Counted from the stretch's first letter, positions 33,282 through 42,511 are shown. The stretch is 64,000 nucleotides of DNA from Solirubrum puertoriconensis (GCF_001483135.1 NZ_LNAL01000008.1:496001-560000), one strand, 5' to 3'. Notes: a model not told the origin generated them from the letters alone. Translations and numbers: made by a program.

Positions 33282-33761
33282 TTAAGCTTGCAAAATCAGT
33301 ACTGTGGCGTAAGCCGCCACGCCCTCTTGCCGGCCCACAAAGCCCAGCTTTTCGGTGGTGGTAGCCTTAATGGAGATGTCGTCCTCTGGAATGCCCATCA
33401 CCTCGGCCAGCACGCGCTTCATCTCGGAAATGTGGGGGTTCACCTTCGGCCGCTCCAGGCAAATTGTCGAGTCGATGTTGCCAATTTGGTAGCCTCGCTC
33501 GCGCAGCAGGCGCATTACCTCAGCCAGTAGGCGCTTCGAGTCGATGCCTTTGTACTGCGGGTCGGTGTCGGGGAAGTGAAACCCGATGTCGCGCAGGTTA
33601 GCTGCGCCCAGCAGCGCGTCGCAGATAACGTGGATGAGCACATCGGCATCGGAATGACCTAGGGCGCCGTGGGTGTGTTCGATTTGGATGCCGCCGAGCC
33701 AGAAGGGCAGGCCCTCGCGGAGCTGGTGCACATCGTAGCCGAAGCCGGTGCGAATTCTCAT
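33282..33761 (-). CDS. ispF: 2-C-methyl-D-erythritol 2,4-cyclodiphosphate synthase
   Basis: This 159-residue enzyme makes the cyclodiphosphate intermediate of the MEP isoprenoid pathway. The ATG at 33761 begins MRIRTGFGYDVHQL with the zinc-binding Asp10 and His12. The third ligand lies in LGHSDADVLIHVICDALLGA. FHFPDTDPQYKGIDS and the C-terminal KATTTEKLGFVGRQEGVAA are also diagnostic. Length is normal for the trimeric enzyme. It is transcribed alone. Confidence 0.97.
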   Translation of the reverse strand: MRIRTGFGYDVHQLREGLPFWLGGIQIEHTHGALGHSDADVLIHVICDALLGAANLRDIGFHFPDTDPQYKGIDSKRLLAEVMRLLRERGYQIGNIDSTICLERPKVNPHISEMKRVLAEVMGIPEDDISIKATTTEKLGFVGRQEGVAAYATVLILQA

Positions 33762-33791
33762 GTGAGCAGGCGATATGGTAAAAAAGCGACT

Positions 33792-33799
33792 CCAAGGTA
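33792..33799 (-). promoter_or_regulatory. Probable -7 promoter element for ispF
   Basis: On the minus strand the sequence reads TACCTTGG, one base from TAnnTTTG, and lies 30 bp before the ispF ATG. Confidence 0.35.
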
Positions 33800-33940
33800 C
33801 GGAGCCGAGAGCGTACGGCCGAGACAGAGCTCTAGGTGCAGCTCGGCGCAAAAAAAGGGGCGCGTTGGTAAGGTAAAAGCAAGGGAAGTGCGTCGGCCAA
33901 AACTAGGCGCCTGAGCAATCCAGAATAATAGCGAAAAAAT

Positions 33941-33974
33941 AATGGAAACTTTGGGTTCACTAAAAGTTTCCATT
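33941..33974. promoter_or_regulatory. Perfect palindromic operator of the TetR efflux regulator
   Basis: AATGGAAACTTT (33941-33952) and AAAGTTTCCATT (33963-33974) form a perfect 12-bp inverted repeat with a 10-bp spacer. It overlaps the -33 TTTG (33950-33953) and ends one base before the -7 element. This is the expected place for a TetR-type repressor to block its own promoter. Confidence 0.75.
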
Positions 33975-33983
33975 GTACCTTTG
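33950..33983 (+). promoter_or_regulatory. Promoter of the efflux operon (-33 TTTG, -7 TACCTTTG)
   Basis: TTTG (33950-33953) and TACCTTTG (33976-33983) are separated by 22 bp, close to the Bacteroidota consensus. The -7 element ends 4 bp before the GTG start of tetR, so the mRNA is probably leaderless. Confidence 0.75.
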
Positions 33984-33987
33984 TGCT

Positions 33988-34623
33988 GTGAGTACGGAAA
34001 TAAAGGATCGGATTCTGCAGGTGGCGGTTGAGCTGTTCATGCGCAACGGCATCCGCAGTGTTTCAATGGATGACATTGCCGCGCAACTAGGCATGTCGAA
34101 GAAGACGCTCTACAAGTGGTTCGATAACAAAGACCAGATCGTGCTGGCTACCATGCAGCAGCACCTGGTGCGCGAGGAGTCGGACTGCGAGTTGGTATTT
34201 GCCACCGGCAGCAACGCACTCGAGGAGATGTTTAACCTAATGCAGTGGCACAAGCAGATGCTGTCGACGGTGCATCCGAGCATTTTCCATGAGCTGCAGA
34301 AGTATTACCCCGAAGCTTGGGCGCTGTTCGAGCAGCACAAAAACACCTTCATTCTAACCAAGATTGCCGACAACCTACGGCGCGGTATCGAAGAGGGCCT
34401 GTTTCGGGCCGATCTCGACGTTGAAATAATAGCTCGCTTACGCTTGGCCGAAATAGAGCTGATGTTCGACGGCCGCGTGTTTCCGCCCCGCCAGTTTGAG
34501 CTGCAGCGCCTGCACCTGGCCACCGTCGAGCACTACCTCTACGGCATCTGTACCGTCAAGGGGCACCGTCTCATCAACCAGTACCGGCAGGTAACGGAAG
34601 AAGTCGAAGAAGAAATTAAGTAA
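33988..34623 (+). CDS. TetR/AcrR-family transcriptional regulator
   Basis: This 211-residue repressor heads the efflux operon. I choose the GTG at 33988, which begins MSTEIKDRILQVAVELFM; the upstream ATG at 33973 would lie inside the promoter. The N-terminal helix-turn-helix is clear (NGIRSVSMDDIAAQLGMSKKTLYKWF, shown here in part as SMDDIAAQLGMSKKTLYKWF). The C-terminal ligand domain is helical with no recognised subfamily motif. It is followed 33 bp later by the TolC gene, so it probably controls its own operon through the palindrome upstream. Confidence 0.93.
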   Translation: MSTEIKDRILQVAVELFMRNGIRSVSMDDIAAQLGMSKKTLYKWFDNKDQIVLATMQQHLVREESDCELVFATGSNALEEMFNLMQWHKQMLSTVHPSIFHELQKYYPEAWALFEQHKNTFILTKIADNLRRGIEEGLFRADLDVEIIARLRLAEIELMFDGRVFPPRQFELQRLHLATVEHYLYGICTVKGHRLINQYRQVTEEVEEEIK

Positions 34624-34656
34624 GTCTCCCGCTCTCAACTCCTATACTATCCAGCA

Positions 34657-36201
34657 ATGAAAAAAGCGTTTCGCCTGCTGCTGCTTGTGGCTGCACCGGG
34701 CTTTCTGGGGCTGCACACGCTTTCGGCGCAAACCCCCTCTACGGGGCAGCCGGTGGCTACCAGCACCCCCATGGCTTTAAGCTTGCAGCAGGCCATCAAC
34801 TATGCGTTGCAGAACAAGTCTACGCTCCAGGCTACTCGCATCAACGAGAAGGTGGCGCAGGCGCGTGTAGGTGAAATCCGAGCAACGGGTTTGCCGCAAG
34901 TCAACGCCTCGGCCACGGTTACCGATAACTACAAGCTGCAACGCTCGCTCGTCGATTTTGGCGCGTTTGGTGGCCCGCAGCTCGAGGGAGCTACCCTTAC
35001 CCAGGCCGATATCAACGCAGCCCAGTCGGGCCAGCAGGTAACGCTGCAGCCGGCCTACCGCGAGGCTGTGCCCATGCCGCCGCAGCCGCTGGCTTTTGGT
35101 TTGCAATGGCAAGGTAACGGTTCGGTACAAGCTTCGCAGATGCTCTTCAACGGTTCGTACCTCCTAGGTCTTAAGGCTGCTAAGGTGTACGAGGCCCTGT
35201 CGGTGAAGCAAACCCAGCAGAGCGAAATCGAAGTGATGGAGCAGGTATCGAAAGCCTACTACAGCACCTTGGTTGCCCGCGAGCGGCTGCAGCTGTTGGC
35301 CCGCAACGTGCAGCGCCTCGATACGCTACTGTACCAAACCAAGCAAACCTTCGAGGAGGGTTTCGTGGAAAAGCTCGACGTTGACCGCCTGCAGGTGCAG
35401 GTAAACAACCTAAAGATTGAGCAGCAGAATGCCCAGCGCCTCGTTGACCTGAGCGTGGCCCTGCTGAAGTTTCAGATGGGTCTCGATCAGCGCCAGCCCG
35501 TGGAGCTGACCGATAACCTCGACGGTGCCGTGGTGGATGCCGAAACCGAGCGCCAGCGCCTCAACGCGGGCCTCAGCACCGACTTCAACTACAGCAACCG
35601 CATCGAGTATTCGGTGCTCGAAACCCAGCGCGATTTGGCCGTGCTAGATGTGCGCAACCGCCGCTCGGGTTACCTGCCTACGCTCAACGCCGTGGCCTCG
35701 TACGGTTTCATTGGTTCCGACCGCACCCTAGGTGGCCTGATGGAGTTCCGCGGGCCGAACTCGCGCGCCGAATCTGGTTTCCTGAATCAAAACTGGTTTG
35801 GCTTCGGCAACATCGGCCTGCAGCTGCAAATCCCCATCTTCGACGGCTTCCGCAAAAAGTACAGCATCGAGCAGGGCAAGCTGGCCCTGGAGCAGGTAAA
35901 CAAAGGGTTTACCACGCTGCAGCAAAGCATCGATCTGCAACGCGCCCAAACGCAAACCACGCTGCAGAACACGCTCGACGTGCTGGCCAACCAAAAGGCC
36001 AACCTCGACTTAGCCACCAATGTGGCCCGCGTTGCCAAAATCAAATTCCAGGAAGGCGTGGGCTCGAACCTGGAGGTGATTACGGCCGAAACCGATTTGC
36101 GCCAGGCGCAAACCAACTACTACGCAGCGCTATACGATGTGCTGGTAGCCAAAGTCGATTACAACAAAGCGTCGGGTTCGCTCTCGACGCCGGGCAAATA
36201 G
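34657..36201 (+). CDS. TolC-family outer-membrane efflux channel
   Basis: This 514-residue outer-membrane factor forms the exit duct of the RND pump. It has a signal peptide (MKKAFRLLLLVAAPGFLGLH to LSAQ). The duplicated OEP domains begin with LSLQQAINYALQNKSTLQA and include SYGFIGSDRTLGG and the coiled-coil helices (QQSIDLQRAQTQTTLQNTLD). The C-terminus has FQEGVGSNLEVITAETDLRQ, the family's final hairpin. Length fits TolC-type proteins. It is read together with tetR, the adaptor and the pump. Confidence 0.92.
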   Translation: MKKAFRLLLLVAAPGFLGLHTLSAQTPSTGQPVATSTPMALSLQQAINYALQNKSTLQATRINEKVAQARVGEIRATGLPQVNASATVTDNYKLQRSLVDFGAFGGPQLEGATLTQADINAAQSGQQVTLQPAYREAVPMPPQPLAFGLQWQGNGSVQASQMLFNGSYLLGLKAAKVYEALSVKQTQQSEIEVMEQVSKAYYSTLVARERLQLLARNVQRLDTLLYQTKQTFEEGFVEKLDVDRLQVQVNNLKIEQQNAQRLVDLSVALLKFQMGLDQRQPVELTDNLDGAVVDAETERQRLNAGLSTDFNYSNRIEYSVLETQRDLAVLDVRNRRSGYLPTLNAVASYGFIGSDRTLGGLMEFRGPNSRAESGFLNQNWFGFGNIGLQLQIPIFDGFRKKYSIEQGKLALEQVNKGFTTLQQSIDLQRAQTQTTLQNTLDVLANQKANLDLATNVARVAKIKFQEGVGSNLEVITAETDLRQAQTNYYAALYDVLVAKVDYNKASGSLSTPGK

Positions 36202-36312
36202 GCGGTTAGCGCCTGATACCTCATGCAAACGCTCCTCGCGAACACTTCAACCATGAAACGTTCTTTCCAGCAGGCTTTCGCTAACCGCACGCTGTTCTTT
36301 GCTACTCGTACT

Positions 36313-37455
36313 ATGAAATCCACTACTTCGGCCGCTGTATTAGCATTAGCTTTCTTGGCTGCCTGCGGCGGCGAGAAAGACCCGCAAGCCGAGCTGGCCA
36401 AGCTTAAGCAAGAGCAGGCCGCTACCGAGGCCAAAATTGCCGAGCTTGAAACCAAAGCTGGTAAAGGTGCCGCCGACGCAGGTGCGTCCGTAGCAGCTAC
36501 GCCGGTGTCGGTCATCAACGTGCAGCCCGAAAGCTTCACCAGCTACCTCGAGGTGCAAGGCCGCGCCGATTTCGACGAAAACGCCAACGTATCGCCGCGT
36601 GTGCCCGGTGTTATCACCAGCATCCGCGTGCAGCGCGGCGACCGGGTAAGCCGCGGCCAAGTAATTGCCACGCAGGATGCCGCCGTGCTCGAGTCGGGCA
36701 TTGCCGAGCTGCGCACCCGCCTCGACCTGGCCCGCACCGTGTATGAAAAGCAAAGCCGCCTCTGGAAACAGCAAATCGGCACCGAGATTCAGTACCTGCA
36801 AGCCAAGAACAACTACGAGGCGCTGCAGCGCAGCTTGGCTACCCAGCAGCAGCAGCGCGCCATGTACAACGTGATTGCGCCCTTTAGCGGTACCGTGGAT
36901 GAGGTGCCGGCCAAGATAGGCGAAATGGGCAACCCCGGCATGCCGGTGGTGCGCCTCATCAGCGGCGCCGGCAACAAAATCGTGGCCGACGTTTCGGAAA
37001 ACTACGCCGCCAACATCAAGGCCGGCGACAAGGCCCTGGTGAGCATCCCCGACCTAGGCGCCGAGAACATTCCGTCGACGGTACGCACCGTAAGCCGCAC
37101 CATCAACCCGGCTAGCCGCACCTTCGCCGTAGAGCTCCGCCTCAACGGCTCGCAAGCGCAGCAGCTGCGCCCCAACATGGTAGCTACTGTGCGCATTCAG
37201 AACTACAACAAGCCCCAGACCACGGTACTGCCGGTTGATTTGGTGCAGAAAGACGAAGAGAACAGCTACGTGTTTGTTGTTGAAGACAAAGGCGGTAAAA
37301 AGGTTGCTGCCAAGCGTGTGGTGCAAACCGGCGCTACCTACAACGGCAGAACGGAAATCACCAGCGGCTTGAAGGCCAACGACCAGGTGATTTCGGCTGG
37401 TTACCAGAACCTCAACGAGGGCCAGACTGTGGCTCTTGCCGGCACAGCCGGGTAA
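36313..37455 (+). CDS. RND efflux periplasmic adaptor (membrane-fusion lipoprotein)
   Basis: This is a 380-residue HlyD/AcrA-type adaptor. Of three in-frame ATGs (36223, 36253, 36313), I choose the last because it gives a lipoprotein signal peptide with lipobox LAAC ([18 protein letters not shown]). A short coiled coil follows ([19 protein letters not shown]). The barrel-sandwich halves are [18 protein letters not shown] and [21 protein letters not shown] beta-barrel and membrane-proximal domain complete it. It should be anchored to the inner membrane and bridge the pump to TolC. A 100-bp spacer with two CCTAGG copies precedes the pump gene. Confidence 0.92.
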   Translation: MKSTTSAAVLALAFLAACGGEKDPQAELAKLKQEQAATEAKIAELETKAGKGAADAGASVAATPVSVINVQPESFTSYLEVQGRADFDENANVSPRVPGVITSIRVQRGDRVSRGQVIATQDAAVLESGIAELRTRLDLARTVYEKQSRLWKQQIGTEIQYLQAKNNYEALQRSLATQQQQRAMYNVIAPFSGTVDEVPAKIGEMGNPGMPVVRLISGAGNKIVADVSENYAANIKAGDKALVSIPDLGAENIPSTVRTVSRTINPASRTFAVELRLNGSQAQQLRPNMVATVRIQNYNKPQTTVLPVDLVQKDEENSYVFVVEDKGGKKVAAKRVVQTGATYNGRTEITSGLKANDQVISAGYQNLNEGQTVALAGTAG

Positions 37456-37555
37456 GCTGGCGGACTGGCACGACCCGCTCAGTACCTAGGGCTACCTAGG
37501 AAAGCTGCCGGGCCGCGCTGCCCGAGATATATCACATCCTAGCTTCCGACTTCTC

Positions 37556-40500
37556 ATGCAGGATATAGAAAAAGAGTTTGGACCCACCAGTTGGTCCATC
37601 AATAACAAGACGAGTATTTACATCATCACGCTGCTGCTCTGCATAGCGGGTGTGTTTGCCTACATCAAGCTGGGCAAGGAGAAGTTTCCGGATATCGTGA
37701 TTCCGCGCATTATCGTGGCCACGGTCTACCCGGGTACTTCGCCAACCGATATCGAGAACTTGGTAACACGCCAGCTCGAAAAGGAAATTAAGTCGGTGAA
37801 CGGGGTGAAGAAGATCAACTCCACCTCGAACCAAGACTACTGCATCGTGGACGTGGAGTTTAACTCCGGCGTCGACGTGCAGTACGCCAAGCAGCTCATC
37901 AAGGACGCCGTCGACAAGGCCGGTAACGAGCTACCCAACGACTTGCCCACCCCCCCCACGGTACAGGAGGTAAACCTTTCGGAGCTGCCCATTATGCAGA
38001 TCAACCTGGCCGGCAACTTGCCCGCCAGCCAGTTGAAGAAGCTCGCCGACGATTTCCAGGACCGCATTGAGGCGCTGCCCGAAATTACCCGGGTCGATAT
38101 TATTGGTGCGCTCGAGCAGCAGGTAAACGTTGACGTAGACCTGTACAAGCTTCGCGCTGCCCGCCTGAGCTTTGCCGACATTCAGGGCGCTATTGCCCGC
38201 GAAAACATCACCATTTCGGGTGGTTCGATCGACGTAGGCGCCCAGAAGCGCGCCGTACGCGTGGCCGGCCAGTACGTGAATGCCGCCGACATCGCCGACA
38301 TTCAGGTGAAGAACATGAACGGCTCGGCTGTGCGCCTCGGCGACATTGCCACCGTGCAGGATGCCTTCAAAGACCGGGAGTCCTATGCCCGCCTCGACGG
38401 CAAGCCTTCTATTACCCTGAACGTGATCAAGCGCCAGGGGGAAAACCTGATTGATGCTTCCGACAAGATTAAGCAGATTGTGGAAGAGGCCGAGCAAACG
38501 CTGCCCGGCGACTTGCGCGTAACCATCACGGGCGACACCTCCAACGACACTCGCGTAACGCTGCACGACCTGATCAACACGATCATCATCGGCTTCATCC
38601 TGGTAACGGTGATTCTGATGTTCTTCATGGGTACCACCAACGCCATGTTCGTAGGCCTATCGGTACCCATTTCGATGTTCTTGGCCTTCCTGGTGCTGCC
38701 GATGTTCGGCTTCGCCTTGAACATGATTGTGCTCTTCGCCTTCTTGTTGGCGCTGGGTATTGTGGTCGACGATGCCATTGTGGTTATCGAAAACACCCAC
38801 CGTCTGTTGCACGAGCACCCGCACCTGACCACGGCGCAAGCAGCCAAGTTTGCCGCCGGCGAGGTATTCGTACCGGTGTTAGCTGGCACGCTCACCACGG
38901 TGGCGCCGTTCGTGCCGTTGATGTTCTGGCCGGGTATTGTAGGTAGTTTCATGTTCTACCTCCCCGTGACGCTGATCCTGACGCTGATGTCGTCGTTGAT
39001 TGTGGCCTTCATCATGAACCCGGTGTTTGCCGTGTCGTTCATGGAGCGCGAAGACCACCACGCCGAGCACAGCAAGCCCAAAGTGACGCGTAACTTACTG
39101 ATCTGGACGGCTGCACTGGTGGGCCTAGGTGTGCTGTTCAACCTGGTGGGTATCGGTGGCCACACCGAAGCTAGTGCTGAAGGCGCTGCGGCAGTAGCTA
39201 AGGGGGCTGAGTCGCCTGGCTTCTTCAAAGAGCACGGTCACTTCATGGGCAACCTGTCGCTGTTTATTGCAGCCTTCATCTGGCTGAACATGTTCGTGTT
39301 CAATAAGGGCATTGCTTGGTTCCAGACACGGGCGTTGCCGCGCTTCCAGAACGGCTATGCTAACCTGGTGCGGTGGGCCATTAACCACCCAGCCCTGGTA
39401 ATGATTGGCGTGGTGCTTCTGTTCATCGGCTCGTTTGTGGCCGTGGGCATCCGCAGCCCCAAAGTTGACTTCTTCCCGAAAGGTGACCCCAAATTCGTGT
39501 ACACCTATCTGAAAATGCCGGTGGGTACCCGCGTAGAGGTTACCGACTCGGTCGCTCGCATTCTGGAGAAGCGTATTTACGGCGTAATTGGGCAGAGCAA
39601 CCCCGACGTAGAATCGGTAATTACCAACGTTGCCATTGGTGCCGGCGACCCCGGCGAAGCCACGGCTTCGGGTGTGTCGCAGTCGCACTTGGCCAAGGTG
39701 GCTGTAGCCTTTAAGGAGTTGAGTGAGCGTACGGGCCCAAGCACCCGCACCTACATGGACAAAATTCGCGAGGTGGTTAAAGGTATTCCCGGTACCGAGA
39801 TTTCGGTTGACCAAGAATCGAGCGGCCCGCCCACGGGTAAGGAAATTGCCATTGAGGTAGCCGGCGACGACTACCCGAAACTGGCGGCGCTGTCGAAGGA
39901 TGTTATTCGCTACATCAACTCGAAAAACATCGGCGGCATCGAGCAGCTGCGCTCGAACCTAGAAGACCGTAACCCCGAAATTGCCGTGAACATCGACCGC
40001 GTGCGTGCCAACCGCGAAGGCATCAGCACGGCGCAAATCGGTGTGGAAGTGCGTACGGCCATTTACGGTTCGGAGGCCAGTAAATTCAAAACCCCCGACG
40101 ACGAGTATCCCATTCAGGTACGCTACGCCAAGCCCTACCGCGAAGACGTTAACGCCGTCCTGAATTCGCCGCTAACGTTCCGCGACGCCACCGGCCAGAT
40201 GCGTCAAGTGCCGATTTCGTCGGTTGCTGACGTGAAATACGGCACCACCTACGGCGGCATCAAGCGCAAAGACGTGAAGCGTGTTATCACCATCTCCTCG
40301 AACGTGCTGAGCGGCTTCACTGGTCCCGATGTAGTGCGCAACATCGAGCAGGCCCTAAAGGCCTACCCGACGCCTGCCGGCTACACCATTAAAATGGGTG
40401 GTGCCCAAGAAGACCAGAAGGAAACCTCCGACTTCTTGCCCATCGCCGGCCTAGGTGCTCTGGCCTTGATCTTCCTGATCCTGGTAATGCAGTTTAACTC

Positions 40501-41071
40501 GTTCAGCAAGCCGGTTATCATCCTATCCGAAGTGCTGTTCTCCATTGCCGGCGTATTCTGGGGCTTGGCCATCACGGGCATGAACATCAGCATCGTGATG
40601 ACGGGCGTAGGCATCATCGCGCTGGCAGGTATCGTGGTGAAAAACGGCATTCTGCTAGTGGAGTTCACCGACATCTTGCGCAGCCAAGGCATGCCGATGC
40701 GCGAAGCCATTGTACTGGCCGGCCGCACGCGTTTGAACCCGGTAATCCTGACGGCCACGGCTGCTACGCTGGGCCTGATTCCGCTGGCTATCGGCCTGAA
40801 CGTGGACTTCTACGAGATGTTCGCTGCCTTCGACCCCATGTTCTACATCGGTGGTGAATCGGTGGTGTTCTGGGGGCCGCTGGCCTGGACGATCATCTTC
40901 GGTCTGGTTTTCGCTACGGTAATTACGCTGGTAGTAGTACCGGTTATGTACCTGCTTAGCGAAACGCTGAAGGGCAAAGTGACGGGCAAAGACCCCGATG
41001 CTAACGTGCCGCAGGAAGTAGACGAAGAAGAGATTTCGGCTGCCCGCCCGCCGATTTTGGCCGAGTACTAA
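37556..41071 (+). CDS. RND efflux pump permease with extra loop between TM6 and TM7
   Basis: This 1171-residue inner-membrane pump of the HAE/AcrB type has 12 core helices. The proton-relay aspartates are in LGIVVDDAIVVIENTHR (TM4). The second-half helices include NGILLVEFTDILRSQGM. The N-terminus is unusual for AcrB, opening MQDIEKEFGPTSWSINNK. Between TM6 and TM7 (about residues 497-590) is an extra segment of roughly 90 residues. It starts with a His-rich stretch (EREDHHAEHSK) and holds two additional hydrophobic segments. Standard pumps are about 1040 residues. The substrate cannot be inferred. It closes the operon. Confidence 0.93.
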   Translation: MQDIEKEFGPTSWSINNKTSIYIITLLLCIAGVFAYIKLGKEKFPDIVIPRIIVATVYPGTSPTDIENLVTRQLEKEIKSVNGVKKINSTSNQDYCIVDVEFNSGVDVQYAKQLIKDAVDKAGNELPNDLPTPPTVQEVNLSELPIMQINLAGNLPASQLKKLADDFQDRIEALPEITRVDIIGALEQQVNVDVDLYKLRAARLSFADIQGAIARENITISGGSIDVGAQKRAVRVAGQYVNAADIADIQVKNMNGSAVRLGDIATVQDAFKDRESYARLDGKPSITLNVIKRQGENLIDASDKIKQIVEEAEQTLPGDLRVTITGDTSNDTRVTLHDLINTIIIGFILVTVILMFFMGTTNAMFVGLSVPISMFLAFLVLPMFGFALNMIVLFAFLLALGIVVDDAIVVIENTHRLLHEHPHLTTAQAAKFAAGEVFVPVLAGTLTTVAPFVPLMFWPGIVGSFMFYLPVTLILTLMSSLIVAFIMNPVFAVSFMEREDHHAEHSKPKVTRNLLIWTAALVGLGVLFNLVGIGGHTEASAEGAAAVAKGAESPGFFKEHGHFMGNLSLFIAAFIWLNMFVFNKGIAWFQTRALPRFQNGYANLVRWAINHPALVMIGVVLLFIGSFVAVGIRSPKVDFFPKGDPKFVYTYLKMPVGTRVEVTDSVARILEKRIYGVIGQSNPDVESVITNVAIGAGDPGEATASGVSQSHLAKVAVAFKELSERTGPSTRTYMDKIREVVKGIPGTEISVDQESSGPPTGKEIAIEVAGDDYPKLAALSKDVIRYINSKNIGGIEQLRSNLEDRNPEIAVNIDRVRANREGISTAQIGVEVRTAIYGSEASKFKTPDDEYPIQVRYAKPYREDVNAVLNSPLTFRDATGQMRQVPISSVADVKYGTTYGGIKRKDVKRVITISSNVLSGFTGPDVVRNIEQALKAYPTPAGYTIKMGGAQEDQKETSDFLPIAGLGALALIFLILVMQFNSFSKPVIILSEVLFSIAGVFWGLAITGMNISIVMTGVGIIALAGIVVKNGILLVEFTDILRSQGMPMREAIVLAGRTRLNPVILTATAATLGLIPLAIGLNVDFYEMFAAFDPMFYIGGESVVFWGPLAWTIIFGLVFATVITLVVVPVMYLLSETLKGKVTGKDPDANVPQEVDEEEISAARPPILAEY

Positions 41072-41107
41072 GCTCCAGCATTGCAACCTTTTGTGCTCAA
41101 TCCGGCT

Positions 41108-41137
41108 CCGACCTATGGCTCCTCGGCCTGAGGTCGG
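41108..41137. repeat. Small inverted repeat after the RND gene
   Basis: CCGACCT (41108-41114) faces AGGTCGG (41131-41137) in the 121-bp spacer before the carrier-protein-like gene. Its U-run is weak, so its role is uncertain. Confidence 0.35.
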
Positions 41138-41192
41138 GGCCAAAGCGGGCAATCTTCCTTACCTCTTTCCGTTCTAATTGTCGTTTCACGCC

Positions 41193-41465
41193 ATGTTAAC
41201 CCGAACGACTACCGCCGCCCCTGCCAGCATCGAACAACAAGTGCTGCGCATCATTAGCAAGCGGAAGGCTATCAAGCCTAGCCGCCTGCGTGTATCAAGC
41301 AACCTCAGCCGCGAACTAGGCTTCGATACGGTTGATGTGGTTGATATCATTCTCGAGCTCGAACGCCGCTTCCACATCACCATCCCCGACGAGGTGCCGC
41401 TGAACACCGTGCGCGATTTTGTGCGCTACGTGGCCGCACACCTAGGGGGCTCTAAGGCTCAGTAG
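41193..41465 (+). CDS. Acyl-carrier-protein-like protein with Thr in place of the phosphopantetheine Ser
   Basis: This 90-residue protein has the four-helix carrier-protein fold. The ATG at 41193 is preferred to an upstream TTG. The helix II region reads ELGFDTVDVVDIILELERRFHITIPDE, close to the ACP consensus LGxDSLDxVELxxxLEExF. The serine that accepts 4'-phosphopantetheine is replaced by Thr46. The rest, including the acidic helix and IPDE loop, is conserved. A basic N-terminus (RTTT, SKRK) is unusual for an ACP, which are normally acidic. It probably cannot carry acyl groups in the standard way. It stands alone, with a terminator downstream. Confidence 0.75.
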   Translation: MLTRTTTAAPASIEQQVLRIISKRKAIKPSRLRVSSNLSRELGFDTVDVVDIILELERRFHITIPDEVPLNTVRDFVRYVAAHLGGSKAQ

Positions 41466-41492
41466 TCGGTGTAAGCACCTAGGGCTTTACGC

Positions 41493-41533
41493 AAAAGGCC
41501 CGCATACCTCAGGCTGAGGTATGCGGGCCTTTT
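41493..41533. terminator. Intrinsic terminator after the carrier-protein-like gene
   Basis: An 18-bp stem (41493-41510 and 41516-41533) is preceded by AAAA and followed by a TTTTTT tract. It serves the carrier-like gene and perhaps the convergent DUF1232 gene. Confidence 0.92.
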
Positions 41534-41551
41534 TTATTTATAACAGCTATG

Positions 41552-42337
41552 CTAGCGTACGTTGCCGCCGGTATCGCCGCCGCGCATGCCGCCGCTTTTG
41601 GGGTCGCGGCTGCCGGCCGTGCTGGCGCCCTCCACGTTAGGGTTGGGTTTGATGTCCAGGTCGGGTTGGTGGGTGTCGGCTACGCTACCTTCAGGGTGGG
41701 CGTCGCTTACTTGGTTGGCCGGGTCGGGCTGCGAGCCGCCGGGCAAATCGGCACGGCCGGCACGCTTCGCCGATTCGGAGTTTTCGACAAACGGGCCGCT
41801 GGTTACGCTATGCTCGGCTTTCTCGAGGTTTTGAGCGGCAGCCGCCGTGCCCGACAAGGGCTGGTTGGTGGCACCCTTTTCGGCGCCTAGGTTGCTAGTG
41901 CCAGCAGCTAAGGGCTGGGCGCGCGTACGCTCCCAATCTTCAAACTTGTCCATTTCGTTTTTCAGAGTGCTAGTAAACCACGCCAACAAGGCTACATCAT
42001 CAAGCAAACCGACAACAGGAATGAAGTCGGGCACGAGGTCAATGGGGCTCATAAAGTAGATCAGCACCGCAATTGCGCCAAGTACGGTAGGCGTAGGCAC
42101 CCCGCGGTACTCGCCCGAAGCAGCCGAGCGAACCAACCGGAAAAGCGTTTGCAGGCTGTCCCAAGCTTCTTGGGCGAGGTGGCCCAGTTCTTTTTTCTCG
42201 CTGGCTTTGTGGTAAGCATCGGCGAGCAACTGTTTAATGCGCAGGGGCTGCCGGAGGTAACTTTCGGCTTTGCTTAAGAAACCTTTGAAAATTGGCGACG
42301 AGGCAACTTGCTCGCCGTTGGGTTGATTGGTAGCCAT
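41552..42337 (-). CDS. DUF1232 (YkvA-like) protein
   Basis: This 261-residue protein starts at the ATG at 42337 (MATNQPNGEQVASSPIF). The DUF1232 signature is clear near residue 95: AIAVLIYFMSPIDLVPDFIP followed by VVGLLDDVALL. That segment is one hydrophobic hairpin, so the protein is likely membrane-associated. The last 110 residues are polar, low-complexity and rich in Gly, Asn, Pro and Ser, and probably disordered. YkvA-type proteins have no well-established biochemical role. Confidence 0.85.
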   Translation of the reverse strand: MATNQPNGEQVASSPIFKGFLSKAESYLRQPLRIKQLLADAYHKASEKKELGHLAQEAWDSLQTLFRLVRSAASGEYRGVPTPTVLGAIAVLIYFMSPIDLVPDFIPVVGLLDDVALLAWFTSTLKNEMDKFEDWERTRAQPLAAGTSNLGAEKGATNQPLSGTAAAAQNLEKAEHSVTSGPFVENSESAKRAGRADLPGGSQPDPANQVSDAHPEGSVADTHQPDLDIKPNPNVEGASTAGSRDPKSGGMRGGDTGGNVR

Positions 42338-42461
42338 ACAGCTAGGCAGGTGAAGAGAGAATATTGGCTCAGCAACACTAGTAGTACGAGTGCTGGTTGC
42401 CGTTCTAATACTATTACGGGGCAAAATAGTTATTAGGTGGCACTAGTGGCCGCAAACAAAA

Positions 42462-42486
42462 AGCCCCTGCCTGTAGGGCAAGGGCT
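42462..42486 (-). terminator. Intrinsic terminator after the NlpC/P60 gene
   Basis: On the minus strand a stem of about 10 bp with one G-U is followed by CTTTTTGTTTG. It lies about 25 bp after the NlpC/P60 stop. Confidence 0.75.
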
Positions 42487-42511
42487 CTGACGATGGTAGG
42501 GCAGTGCCTCG

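Noticed and set aside
33973-33987. Upstream ATG for the TetR gene
   Set aside because: It lies within the operator and just before the -7 element, so it would not be transcribed from this promoter. The GTG at 33988 fits.
41478-41483. CCTAGG as a restriction or insertion-element end
   Set aside because: Copies are spread in most genes with no flanking duplications or transposase, so a mobile-element origin is not supported.
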